From assembly GCA_023428365.1 (NCBI GenBank), contig JAEYYQ010000648.1:1-9896 (forward strand): 9,896 nucleotides of DNA, written 5' to 3'. The translations under genes were made by a program, and so were the position numbers. This document shows, piece by piece, positions 1-8,392 of this stretch. The DNA comes from Pseudomonadota bacterium (GTDB lineage: Bacteria; Pseudomonadota; Alphaproteobacteria; Rhizobiales; Hyphomicrobiaceae). The notes below the pieces were generated by a model, which was not told the origin of the DNA, did not search any database, and worked only from the letters and a program-made list of their open reading frames with translations. Numbering within the stretch: position 1 is the first letter of the stretch; each line of letters starts with the position of its first letter.

Positions 1-1063
1 CGCTCCGTCACGGTTCGTTGAAACGGTACTCGTCACTGGCACGCTCGTGCCGCGCCTTGAGATCCTCGTAGCGCCCGAGGTCGAAGGGCTACGCGTCCTC
101 GAACTGCGCGTCGACGAGGGCGACCGCGTCAAGAAGGGCGACGTGATGGCCACCCTCGTGCATGAAACACTGGATGCCCAGCTTGCCCAGAATGCGGCTT
201 CGATCGCCCGGGCAGACGCCGCCATCGCGCAGGCGCGCAGCAGCATCGCGCAAGCCGAAGCGACGATGGAAGAGGCGCGCAACGCTTTCAATCGCGCCAA
301 GCCGCTGCGCCAGTCCGGCCATATCGCCGACAGCGTCTTCGATCAGCGCGAGGCTGCTGCACGAACGGCGGAAGCCGCCGTTGTCGCCGCGCGGGACGGT
401 CTCAAGGTTGCAGAGGCAGAGAAAGCCCAAGTCGAAGCCCAGCGGCGCGAGCTCGACTGGCGTCGTCAGCGCACCGACGTGAAAGCGCCGGAAGACGGTC
501 TCGTCAGCCGCCGCACCGCGCGGATCGGCGCGATTTCTACCGGCGTCACCGGCGAGCCGATGTTCCGGATCATCGCCCGTGGCGAAATCGAGTTGGATGC
601 AGAAGTGCCCGAAGCGCAGCTGGCCCGGATGAAGGCGGGGCAACCCGCAGTCGTCACCGTGCCAGGGCTGGGCGATGTCAGCGGTCAGGTCCGATTGGTT
701 TCGCCGGAGGTCGATCGCGCCACCCGTCTCGGTCGTCTGCGTATCGGCCTCAAAAGCGACGAACCGCTCCGCATTGGCGGCTTTGGACGCGGCTACGTGA
801 CGACAGCCGACACGAATGGCTTGGCCATACCGGCCAGTGCGGTGCTCTACGGGCCAGACGGAGCCAGCATCCAAATTGTTCAGGATGGTAAGGTCGTGAC
901 TCGTCGGGTCAAGATCGGCGCACGCGCAAACGGCTTGGTCGAGATTGCGGAGGGTGCGTCTGAGGGCGACGTTGTCGTTGCACGCGCTGGCACATTCCTG
1001 CGCAACGGCGACGCGGTGCGACCCGCGTTCGAAGCGACCAGCAAGATCAGCGAGGCCAACTGA
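1..1063 (+). CDS. RND efflux periplasmic adaptor subunit (membrane fusion protein), 5' end missing
   Basis: The open frame runs in from the window edge (first full codon at base 2) to a TGA at 1061-1063, giving 353 visible residues. The true start and signal or lipid anchor lie upstream. A GTG at 47 is only an internal codon, because residues before it (VETVLVTGTLVPR) already match the conserved first strand of the family. Next comes a biotinyl/lipoyl-like half motif (APEVEGLRVLELRVDEGDRVKKGDV), then a long Ala/Glu/Arg-rich alpha-helical hairpin, the second lipoyl half (DVKAPEDGLVSRR), and beta-barrel and membrane-proximal domains ending near IPASAVLYGPDG. The family bridges an inner-membrane RND pump to an outer-membrane channel in the periplasm. 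The pump gene follows with a one-base overlap (TGATG), so the two are probably translationally coupled. The substrate cannot be read from the sequence. Confidence 0.93.
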   Translation, partial: APSRFVETVLVTGTLVPRLEILVAPEVEGLRVLELRVDEGDRVKKGDVMATLVHETLDAQLAQNAASIARADAAIAQARSSIAQAEATMEEARNAFNRAKPLRQSGHIADSVFDQREAAARTAEAAVVAARDGLKVAEAEKAQVEAQRRELDWRRQRTDVKAPEDGLVSRRTARIGAISTGVTGEPMFRIIARGEIELDAEVPEAQLARMKAGQPAVVTVPGLGDVSGQVRLVSPEVDRATRLGRLRIGLKSDEPLRIGGFGRGYVTTADTNGLAIPASAVLYGPDGASIQIVQDGKVVTRRVKIGARANGLVEIAEGASEGDVVVARAGTFLRNGDAVRPAFEATSKISEAN

Positions 1064-4000
1064 TGGCCCGACTCGACGTCTCGGCGTGGGCCATCCGCAA
1101 GCCGGTCCCTTCGCTCGTTCTGTTCATGGTCCTGATGGCGCTCGGCTGGTTCAGCTTCCAGCAACTGCCGGTCACGCGCTTTCCCAATATCGACCTGCCC
1201 ATCGTCCAGGTAGTGATCACCCAATCCGGTGCGGCACCCGCTGAGTTGGAAACGCAAGTCACGAAACGCGTTGAGGACGCCATCGCGGGCGTGCCGGGCG
1301 TCAAGCATATCACCTCCACCATCGTTGAGGGCAGTTCGATCACGCTGGTGGAGTTCCAGCTCGAAGCCCCGGTCGATCGCGCCGTCAACGACGTCAAAGA
1401 TGCGATATCTCGCATACGTGCGGAGCTGCCGCGCACGATCGACGAGCCGATCACCCAGCGCCTCGATATCGAGGGTTTGCCGATCCTCACCTACACGGCG
1501 CGCGCACCTACACTCACGCCCGAAGAGCTGTCCTGGTTTGTCGATGATACGGTCGCGCGCGAGCTGCAGAGCGTCAAAGGCGTTTCGAAAGTCGAGCGGG
1601 TCGGCGGCGTGACGCGTGAAATCAGGGTATCCCTCGACCCTGATCGACTGCTCGCGCTCGGTATCACCGCAGGCGAGGTCAATCGCCAGGTCCGCGCGAC
1701 AAACATCGATGTCGCGGGCGGTCGTGGCGAGGTTGGCGGCCGCGAACAGGCGATCCGCACGTTGGCGGGCGCGCGCACCGTGGAAGATCTCGCCCGAACG
1801 ATGATCGCGCTGCCGGGCGGGCGCACGGTGCGCCTCGATGCATTGGGCACCGTAACGGACACCGTCGCCGAACCACGCCTGTTCGCAGCCGTCAACGGCG
1901 AAGATGTCGTTGGGTTCGCGATTACGCGAGGCAAAGGCGCGAGTGATGTCGTGGTCGCCAAAGCCGTCGCCGATAAGATCGCGGAGCTGCAGCGCAGTCA
2001 TCCGGATGTCGAAGTCAAGCTGATCGACACGGCGGTCGAGTACACTGTTGGAGTCTATGACTCGACCATGACGACCCTGGTCGAGGGCGCGATTCTGGCG
2101 ATCCTTGTCGTCTTTATCTTTTTGCGCGACCTGCGCGCGACGATCATTGCGGCGATCGCCCTCCCGCTGTCGATCATCCCGACCTTTTTCGCCATGGACG
2201 CGATGGGGTTTTCGCTCAACCTCGTCAGTCTGCTCGCCATCACCATCGTCACCGGTATCCTGGTGGACGACGCCATCGTCGAGATCGAAAACATCGTGCG
2301 CCACATACGCATGGGCAAATCGGCGTACCGCGCAGCCCTCGAAGCAGCCGACGAAATCGGCCTTGCGGTGATCGCCATCACGACGACCATCATCGCCGTA
2401 TTCGCTCCCGTCAGTTTCATGGGCGGCATCGCCGGTCAGTACTTCAAACAGTTTGGCTTGGCCGTCTCAGCCGCAGTGTTCTTCTCGCTGCTCGTCGCGC
2501 GGCTGATTACTCCACTGCTGGCTGCCTACTTCATGCGCGCCCACGACACTCACGATGAGCGCGAAGGCTGGCTCCTGCGGGCTTATACGAAGCTCGTGGC
2601 GTGGTCGGTGCGTCACCGGATATCCACGGTTTGCCTGGGATTGGTGATCTTCGCCGGCTCGATTTTCAGTATGCAGCTGATACCGTCCGGCTTCCTGCCC
2701 TTGGAAGACAACGGACGGGTCATGCTCGCGGTCGAGCTGCCACCGGGAACGAAGCTCGAAGATACGCAACGACTGACGTCAGACATCACGCAACGCCTCG
2801 AACAACGACCGGACGTGAAGAGCGTATTCGTCACCGGAGGCCGCGTGCTGGGCTCGGGCGACGAAGTGCGCAAGGCAACGCTCGTCATCGGTCTCGTCGA
2901 AAAGTCCAAACGACAGGCGCAAAGCCAGGTCGAGCGCGAAATCGGACGCAACATCGAGCGCATCCCTGACATCCGCTATTGGTTCCTGCAGGAAAACGGT
3001 CAACGTAGCTTCCAAATGGTCGTAACGGGCCGCGATGGACCTGCTGTCAATGCAGCAGCCGCCGACATTACGAGCCAAATGAAGCGCGTCCCGTTGATCG
3101 CACTCCCGGTTTCCACGGCGGAACTGGACCGGCCGGAACTGCGCGTCACTCCGGACAGCGATCTCGCGAGCAATGTCGGCGTTTCCACTGAGGCAATCGC
3201 GGAAGCCGTGCGCATTGCCACCATCGGCGATGTCGGCGCGGCCCTGGCCAAGTTCACCATCGGCGACCGGCAGGTGCCGATCCGCGTCCAACTCGACGAG
3301 GAAGCTCGCGCGAATCCGCAGATCATCGAGTCCCTGCGCCTGCAGACGGCATCGGGCGGCTCGGTCCCCTTATCGTCCGTAGCAACGTTTGCGACGTCGC
3401 AAGGCCCGACCTCAATCGACCGCTATGACCGGCTCCGCCGCGTCACACTCGGAGCGGATCTGGTCGCCGGCGCTTCTCTGGGCGAAGCCGTGGAGGCCGT
3501 CAACAACCTGCCTGCAGCCAAGAATCTCGCGCCGGGACTGCAGCTTAAACAGTTCGGCGATGCGGAAGTCATGGAGGAAGTGTTCGCCAGCTTCGGCAGT
3601 GCAATGGCCGCTGGCATCATGATGGTCTACGCGGTTCTGGTGCTGCTGTTCGCCAGCTTCCTGCAACCTATCACGATCCTGTTCTCGCTGCCTCTCTCGA
3701 TCGGCGGCGCGATCGTCGCGTTGATTATCGCTCAGCAGCCCATCAGTCTACCCGTAGTGATCGGCATTCTGATGCTGATGGGCATCGTCACCAAGAACGC
3801 GATCATGCTGGTGGACTTCGCCATCGAGTCGATGGCGCGCGGTGTGTCTCGACAGGACGCTATCGTCGACGCCGGCCGTAAGCGCGCCCGGCCGATCATC
3901 ATGACGACAATCGCGATGTGCGGCGGCATGCTGCCGTCTGCTCTGGCCTTCGGATCCGGCGGCGAATTTCGCGCGCCGATGGCTGCCGCGGTGATCGGCG

Positions 4001-4215
4001 GGCTGATTTCATCGACGCTGCTGTCGCTGATTTTCGTGCCCGCCGTGTTCGTTCTGATGGACGAGATCAGCGGTGCTCTGTGGCGCTTGTTCAGCCGGTT
4101 CGTTGGCAAGGCTGACGAAGGAGAGGAAACCACAACCCCTCCTCACAGTACACCTGTTGGCCAGGACGACGTCGCCCTCTTGCCGCCGATCGAGCGACCA
4201 CAGGCTGCAGAATAA
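1063..4215 (+). CDS. RND efflux transporter permease, HAE1-type (AcrB-like)
   Basis: This 1050-residue protein has the usual length for proton-driven RND drug and solute pumps of the inner membrane. The N-terminus (AWAIRKPVPSLVLFMVLMALG) is the first membrane helix. It is followed by the first periplasmic porter loop (about 33-335), a helix cluster (about 336-490), a second helix near 520-540 with a second periplasmic loop, and a final cluster from about 850. Proton-relay residues are intact: the Asp pair D402-D403 in GILVDDAIVEIEN, and K911 in VTKNAIMLVDFA, equivalent to D407, D408 and K940 of AcrB. The start ATG at 1063 shares its A with the adaptor stop codon. No outer-membrane factor gene follows, so the channel must be encoded elsewhere. 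The C-terminal tail (about 1015-1050) is hydrophilic and ends in a Pro-rich stretch. The family call is firm. Calling it a multidrug pump would be a guess. Confidence 0.96.
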   Translation: MARLDVSAWAIRKPVPSLVLFMVLMALGWFSFQQLPVTRFPNIDLPIVQVVITQSGAAPAELETQVTKRVEDAIAGVPGVKHITSTIVEGSSITLVEFQLEAPVDRAVNDVKDAISRIRAELPRTIDEPITQRLDIEGLPILTYTARAPTLTPEELSWFVDDTVARELQSVKGVSKVERVGGVTREIRVSLDPDRLLALGITAGEVNRQVRATNIDVAGGRGEVGGREQAIRTLAGARTVEDLARTMIALPGGRTVRLDALGTVTDTVAEPRLFAAVNGEDVVGFAITRGKGASDVVVAKAVADKIAELQRSHPDVEVKLIDTAVEYTVGVYDSTMTTLVEGAILAILVVFIFLRDLRATIIAAIALPLSIIPTFFAMDAMGFSLNLVSLLAITIVTGILVDDAIVEIENIVRHIRMGKSAYRAALEAADEIGLAVIAITTTIIAVFAPVSFMGGIAGQYFKQFGLAVSAAVFFSLLVARLITPLLAAYFMRAHDTHDEREGWLLRAYTKLVAWSVRHRISTVCLGLVIFAGSIFSMQLIPSGFLPLEDNGRVMLAVELPPGTKLEDTQRLTSDITQRLEQRPDVKSVFVTGGRVLGSGDEVRKATLVIGLVEKSKRQAQSQVEREIGRNIERIPDIRYWFLQENGQRSFQMVVTGRDGPAVNAAAADITSQMKRVPLIALPVSTAELDRPELRVTPDSDLASNVGVSTEAIAEAVRIATIGDVGAALAKFTIGDRQVPIRVQLDEEARANPQIIESLRLQTASGGSVPLSSVATFATSQGPTSIDRYDRLRRVTLGADLVAGASLGEAVEAVNNLPAAKNLAPGLQLKQFGDAEVMEEVFASFGSAMAAGIMMVYAVLVLLFASFLQPITILFSLPLSIGGAIVALIIAQQPISLPVVIGILMLMGIVTKNAIMLVDFAIESMARGVSRQDAIVDAGRKRARPIIMTTIAMCGGMLPSALAFGSGGEFRAPMAAAVIGGLISSTLLSLIFVPAVFVLMDEISGALWRLFSRFVGKADEGEETTTPPHSTPVGQDDVALLPPIERPQAAE

Positions 4216-4229
4216 GGTGCTGGCGAAGT

Positions 4230-7200
4230 TCAGGCGACGGACGAGAGCGGAACGTTGATTTCGTAGATCACGCCTCCGGGCTCGAAGCGCAGCGGTGAGA
4301 CGCCATCGGCGTCTCCCGCAATGGCGATGTTCAGCAGTGACGTGCCAAATCCTTTGCGCTCCGGTGGCACGACGGGCGGACCGCCCGTTTCACGCCACTC
4401 GAACAGGAAGCGGGCACCTTCACCCGTACCCAGGACCGACCACGCAACGGAGACCTGTCCTTCGTCATTCGAGAGAGCCCCATGCTTGGTCGCGTTCGTC
4501 GCCAGCTCGTGCAGCACCAGGGCCAGCGTCTGCGCCATTCTCGGCCCGATCATAAGCTCCGGCCCCTCGACGCGCGTGCGGCCAGCGAACGGAGCCAATT
4601 CGCTATCCACGATGGCCCGCAGCGGCGCGCCGCGCCAGTTCCGCGTCGTCAGCATATCGTGAGCGCGCGACAAGGCATGCAGACGGCGAATGAGTACTTC
4701 ACCGGCCTCCGCCAGCGACCGACCTCCGGTCAGCGTGCGCGTCGCCATCGACTGTACGACGGCCAGCACGTTCTTCACGCGATGGCTGAGCTCGCCGAGC
4801 AGCAGCTTCTGCTGCTCCTCCCAATTTCGCCGGTCGGTGATGTCAGTGTTCATGCCGACCCATGACCGGATGCTGCCATCCTCATTGATCAGCGGCACCG
4901 TACGCGCCTGCGTCCAGCGCCATTCACCGGAATTATGGCGCAAACGATACTCCATCGTCGCCGGAACCTTGCTTGCAATGGCTCGGCGCATCGCCTCCGC
5001 GGCAGCAGCGCGATCCTGCGGATGAACCGCATCAAGCCAGCCCCAGCCGAGGAACTGCATCACAGTCTGCCCAGTGAAAGCACGCCAGGACGGAGAATCC
5101 TCGACGATCTCGCCCATGGATTTGGTCGTCCAAACTGTCTGGGCCGATGCCTGAACCAAGGCACGAAAACGCTCTTCCGTTTCCCGCAAACGGGCCTCCG
5201 CGTGATCCTGGGCGGTCACGTCGACAATGGACCCGACCCAGCGTCTCGGATTGCCATTTTCCCCATAGAGGACCAGGGCCCGATCCATGACATGGACCCA
5301 GTATCCATCACGGTGCCGGATCCTGTAGTGGCATTGAAGATTGGAGCGCCGCTCTGAAAGGGTAGCGTCGCGTTCCTGATCGATCCTGCGCAGATCGTCA
5401 GGATGGCACCGATCGCGCCACCAATCGATCTTTGGTCGAGCCTCATCGGGCGCGAACCCAATCAACGCCGCGAGGCCCTGGCTACGTTCGACATGCCCTG
5501 AGCTGACGTCGGTGTCATAGATCATACCCTCGACCGCCAGAGCGGCCAGACGGTAGCGTTCCTCGCTGGTGCGCAGAGCGGCCTGAGCCATTCCGCGCTC
5601 GCGCGCGATCCAAACTCGCGTGCCAACCTCGCGCAGCAGCGACAGCTCATCCGACAACCAACGCCGCGGCGTCGCCGAATGGACGCCGAGAACAGCGCGC
5701 AACTCTCCACCTACCAGGATAGGTGTCGCCGCAAAGGCAGCAACGCCGCCGGTCAGATACCGGTCCGCAACGGCGGTTGTTCTCTTGTCGTTGGCTACGT
5801 CGTCGACGGCAAACGGCTGCCCTCGCTCAAAGGCGGCGCGCAACTCCGGCGTCGTATTCTCTTCGAAGGGATAGATTCCGGCAACGTTCGCAGCCCCGTT
5901 CACCCAACCCGGCTCGACAGTCAGCTTGTCGTGTTTAGGATCGATAATGGCAAGGTTGCAGCGGGAGGCGGCCAGATGTTTTCCGAGCCGCTCGACGGCC
6001 CTATTGATCATCTCATTGGGATTGGACAGCGCAACGCTATCGTGCTCGATCTCACCGAGCAACTTGGCCGCTGCCTCGCCGCGCTTCCGGTCGGTGATAT
6101 CCACGCTCACACCCACGACCGCACTCGGACGGCCATCGTCATCGAAGATCGGCGATTTGGTCGAAATGTAATGATGGGCTCCATTCGATCGCAAAATAGT
6201 CTCCTCGACTTCCAGCGTCATACCGCTCTCGATCACCGCGCGATCATTGGCGGAGATCTCTCGTGACTGCGGCGTGTCGCCGAACAGGTCAAAATGCGTT
6301 TTGCCGATAACTTGCGCTTCAGTTTGTTTGAGTGTCCTGAGCAGCGCTTGATTGACCATGGTGAGACGCCCATCGAGGTCTTTTACGTACATGAGCGCCG
6401 GGATCGCGTCGCTGATTGCTTTTGAAAGTGCGATCGTCTGGCGCAGTCTGGTTTCTTCTCGCTTCCGGGCGGTGATATCCCGCAAGCAATTAACAGCCCC
6501 TATAATATCACCTGCCAAATTGCGCAGTGGCATCACATTGACGAGGCAGACGATGTCATCGCCGTGAGGGCGCGATACAATCAATTCCTCGCCTATAATT
6601 TCCTCACCGTAGTGACACGCACGATAAAGCGGCATTTCCACCGGTGTCAGCTTCGTGCCATCCGACCGCATTGCACCAAATGTCATCGATGGATGGCCTA
6701 CTGGCATGCCAATCAGCGTTTTTTCGGAGTGCTGCATTAATTCTGTTGAGGTCCGACTGCTCGCAACGATTGGGAAATCCGGCGCTCCGAGAGCAATCGT
6801 GATTCCGTCTGGAACGTGCTCCAATAGCGTATGCAATAGAGCTCTGGCTTCCTCAGCTTCAGTAGCCCGCCGGCGCGCTTCATCTCTGGCTTCCTTAAGA
6901 GCGCGCTTGCGTTTTTGAATTTCTTCGCTCGCGCCTTTTAACGCCCCAGTGACGATTTTCATTTCAGATAAGTTTGTTTCTAAATGCGGCGATCTATCTC
7001 CACGACCCATTAAGGTCACGGCACCGACGGCCGTCTTGATCGGAACTTCCATCATTCGACTGAAGATCAGGATAGAAACAGCCGTCAAAATCAATGGAAC
7101 GGCAAGCCAAAGAATCGGCCACATATGTCCAAATTCCAATGACCGCATCGGAGACGATTTCTCCGCAGCGACGTGAACGCTCCAATTTGTCAGCGGAGAC

Positions 7201-8009
7201 GTCGCAGATGCGCGGATGGGGTCATTCTGCCAGATTTGGCCAGCACCGCCCCGACCTGAATCCTGCGATTTCTGGTCGATATTTCCCGGCAAGCTTGCAG
7301 TTTGAACCGCGCCATCTCCATGGATCACGACACGACCACTCGCGTCCACAACGGTTCTCAGCCATCCGCTCGACAAATGCTGTTCCCGCAGAACAAGCTG
7401 ATAAGCCTGCTCGCCCGGCGAGGCGACGAGAACGTATCTGGAAGCATCTTTGACGCGAAACGGGACGTGGATCTGCGTATTCCATTTCCCATCATCCGGA
7501 TCGGACAGCAGGCCTGTAAAGGCAACCTCATTGCTATCGAGCGCCTTTTTTGCCGCCGCGCGGTCAGCAGCCGGCACAGCTTCAGTTGGCGTGGTTGCCG
7601 TATCGAGGACAGGCTGCAAGCGACTATTGAGCAGAACGATGCGCCCATCGTCCAAGCGCTTTGCCGCCAGCCGCGCAGCCGTGAGAAACTCATAATAGTC
7701 GCCTGAGGCAAGGTGGGGCGTCCGGATGAGACCATCGATCACCGTGACGACGCGCTTCATTTCCCGGTCGAGATCGCTGGAAAGATCGTAGGCGATCTGC
7801 TCGGCGCGCTCGTTCATCCATGTAAGATACTGGTTCTCAGCGCGATGCAGCGTCCAGAGCGACGCCGCCAATGTCGGGAGTAAAGCCGAAGCGGTCAGCG
7901 CCAGAAGCAACGTCCGAATGGACCAGCTATGAGGCCAGAACCTGTGAAATGACTTGAACCGTAACATCGCGCGGCCCACGAAACACAACCATCGGTAGCA
8001 GGCACTCAC
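4230..8009 (-). CDS. Membrane-bound multi-PAS/GAF sensor histidine kinase, HWE family
   Basis: This 1259-residue protein is far longer than a typical HWE kinase. Residue numbers count from the GTG at 8009. Membrane helix 1 is at about 33-52. A periplasmic region (about 53-296) resembles a double-Cache sensor. Membrane helix 2 is at about 297-316, followed by a HAMP-like linker and a charged coiled coil (about 355-392). Then come PAS-like modules at about 393-515 and 527-642, a GAF-like module at about 655-805, and PAS modules with PAC tails at about 812-938 and 942-1060 (ends IVDVTAQ and NTDITDR). The catalytic core has phospho-acceptor H1076 in GELSHRVKN, an N-box with H1167 and N1172 in LHELATNATKHG, the family-defining W1205-x-E1207 (WRE) and a G-box GFGTSLL. 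All key residues are present. The start is uncertain: neither the GTG at 8009 nor the in-frame ATG at 7967 (Met15) has a well-spaced Shine-Dalgarno. The 14 extra residues look unconserved, so 7967 is a real alternative. No response regulator is adjacent. HWE kinases commonly signal to PhyR-like or stand-alone regulators. Confidence 0.95.
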   Translation of the reverse strand: MSACYRWLCFVGRAMLRFKSFHRFWPHSWSIRTLLLALTASALLPTLAASLWTLHRAENQYLTWMNERAEQIAYDLSSDLDREMKRVVTVIDGLIRTPHLASGDYYEFLTAARLAAKRLDDGRIVLLNSRLQPVLDTATTPTEAVPAADRAAAKKALDSNEVAFTGLLSDPDDGKWNTQIHVPFRVKDASRYVLVASPGEQAYQLVLREQHLSSGWLRTVVDASGRVVIHGDGAVQTASLPGNIDQKSQDSGRGGAGQIWQNDPIRASATSPLTNWSVHVAAEKSSPMRSLEFGHMWPILWLAVPLILTAVSILIFSRMMEVPIKTAVGAVTLMGRGDRSPHLETNLSEMKIVTGALKGASEEIQKRKRALKEARDEARRRATEAEEARALLHTLLEHVPDGITIALGAPDFPIVASSRTSTELMQHSEKTLIGMPVGHPSMTFGAMRSDGTKLTPVEMPLYRACHYGEEIIGEELIVSRPHGDDIVCLVNVMPLRNLAGDIIGAVNCLRDITARKREETRLRQTIALSKAISDAIPALMYVKDLDGRLTMVNQALLRTLKQTEAQVIGKTHFDLFGDTPQSREISANDRAVIESGMTLEVEETILRSNGAHHYISTKSPIFDDDGRPSAVVGVSVDITDRKRGEAAAKLLGEIEHDSVALSNPNEMINRAVERLGKHLAASRCNLAIIDPKHDKLTVEPGWVNGAANVAGIYPFEENTTPELRAAFERGQPFAVDDVANDKRTTAVADRYLTGGVAAFAATPILVGGELRAVLGVHSATPRRWLSDELSLLREVGTRVWIARERGMAQAALRTSEERYRLAALAVEGMIYDTDVSSGHVERSQGLAALIGFAPDEARPKIDWWRDRCHPDDLRRIDQERDATLSERRSNLQCHYRIRHRDGYWVHVMDRALVLYGENGNPRRWVGSIVDVTAQDHAEARLRETEERFRALVQASAQTVWTTKSMGEIVEDSPSWRAFTGQTVMQFLGWGWLDAVHPQDRAAAAEAMRRAIASKVPATMEYRLRHNSGEWRWTQARTVPLINEDGSIRSWVGMNTDITDRRNWEEQQKLLLGELSHRVKNVLAVVQSMATRTLTGGRSLAEAGEVLIRRLHALSRAHDMLTTRNWRGAPLRAIVDSELAPFAGRTRVEGPELMIGPRMAQTLALVLHELATNATKHGALSNDEGQVSVAWSVLGTGEGARFLFEWRETGGPPVVPPERKGFGTSLLNIAIAGDADGVSPLRFEPGGVIYEINVPLSSVA

Positions 8010-8099
8010 AAGCCAGAGCCAAACCTGTCCTTGGCCGGTGGCCGTGCCTAGAAAGAACGGGCGAAGAATTTTCTATCTTCAGTTTGATTTTTACGTTTC

Positions 8100-8119
8100 C
8101 GCGAACAGTTTACTTCGCG
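8100..8119. promoter_or_regulatory. Inverted repeat, possible operator
   Basis: CGCGAA at 8100-8105 and TTCGCG at 8114-8119 form a perfect 6-8-6 inverted repeat in the AT-rich part of the divergent promoter region, about 90 bases upstream of the kinase start. The size and two-fold symmetry fit a dimeric regulator site. It could also be chance, since six-base arms are short. Confidence 0.3.
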
Positions 8120-8203
8120 TTGCTATCAAATTCCATGAACTTTACCAGATTTCACCGTATCGGTTGGACAAAGGTAAACGGACGCCCTGACCACCCCGCT
8201 CAA

Positions 8204-8215
8204 CTCTACGTAGAG
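8204..8215. promoter_or_regulatory. Perfect 12-base palindrome, possible operator
   Basis: CTCTACGTAGAG is an uninterrupted 12-base palindrome in the middle of the divergent intergenic region, roughly 195 bases from the kinase start and 220 from the secreted-protein start. A perfect 12-mer palindrome is uncommon by chance in 425 bases. No known regulator site was recognised in it. Confidence 0.3.
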
Positions 8216-8318
8216 CTCCAACTTTGCCGCAGACTCGCCAGGGCCCGTCGCTCGCGACGCGTTAACCAAACAGGCATTCAGGCCCGGTCTCGCGCAGTCC
8301 GAAGATTGGCCTCTGTCG

Positions 8319-8344
8319 GGAAACGAACCTGTTAGCCATGCGTT
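8319..8344 (+). promoter_or_regulatory. Weak candidate EcfG (general stress sigma) promoter
   Basis: GGAAA at 8319-8323, 17 bases of spacer and CGTT at 8341-8344 resemble the alphaproteobacterial EcfG pattern (GGAAC, 16-18 bases, CGTT) with one mismatch in the -35 element. It would start transcription near 8350, about 85 bases before the GTG at 8435. Such a short pattern can occur by chance. I give it mainly because an HWE kinase, a class linked to EcfG control, is the divergent neighbour. Confidence 0.22.
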
Positions 8345-8392
8345 GTCATTAAGACGATGTTGGCAGACGGGCGGTCGCGTGCAGTTGCCATC

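Noticed and set aside
47..49. GTG at 47 as the start of the adaptor gene
   Set aside because: The frame is open to the window edge, and residues before this codon match the conserved start of the adaptor core, so the gene begins upstream.
89..874. A 261-residue minus-strand open frame opposite the adaptor gene
   Set aside because: It is antisense to a confident coding region and its composition is that of a GC-rich shadow frame.
880..2304. A 474-residue minus-strand open frame opposite the adaptor end and pump gene
   Set aside because: It lies antisense to a clearly real RND gene, is full of Asp/Arg/His typical of reverse-strand reading of GC-rich codons, and has no recognisable domain.
5679..6266. 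A 195-residue plus-strand open frame within the kinase gene
   Set aside because: It is antisense to the GAF and second PAS modules of the kinase and shows no independent start signal or domain.
8063..8080. GAAGA-N8-TCTTC inverted repeat
   Set aside because: Five-base arms in an AT-rich stretch are too short to support an operator or terminator call.
8246..8259. CGTCGC-TC-GCGACG inverted repeat
   Set aside because: It is short, GC-only and has a two-base loop; such sequences are common by chance at this GC content.
8084..8335. An 83-residue plus-strand frame in the divergent intergenic region
   Set aside because: It has a TTG start, no Shine-Dalgarno, no domain or membrane pattern, and runs through the AT-rich promoter region and the palindromes.
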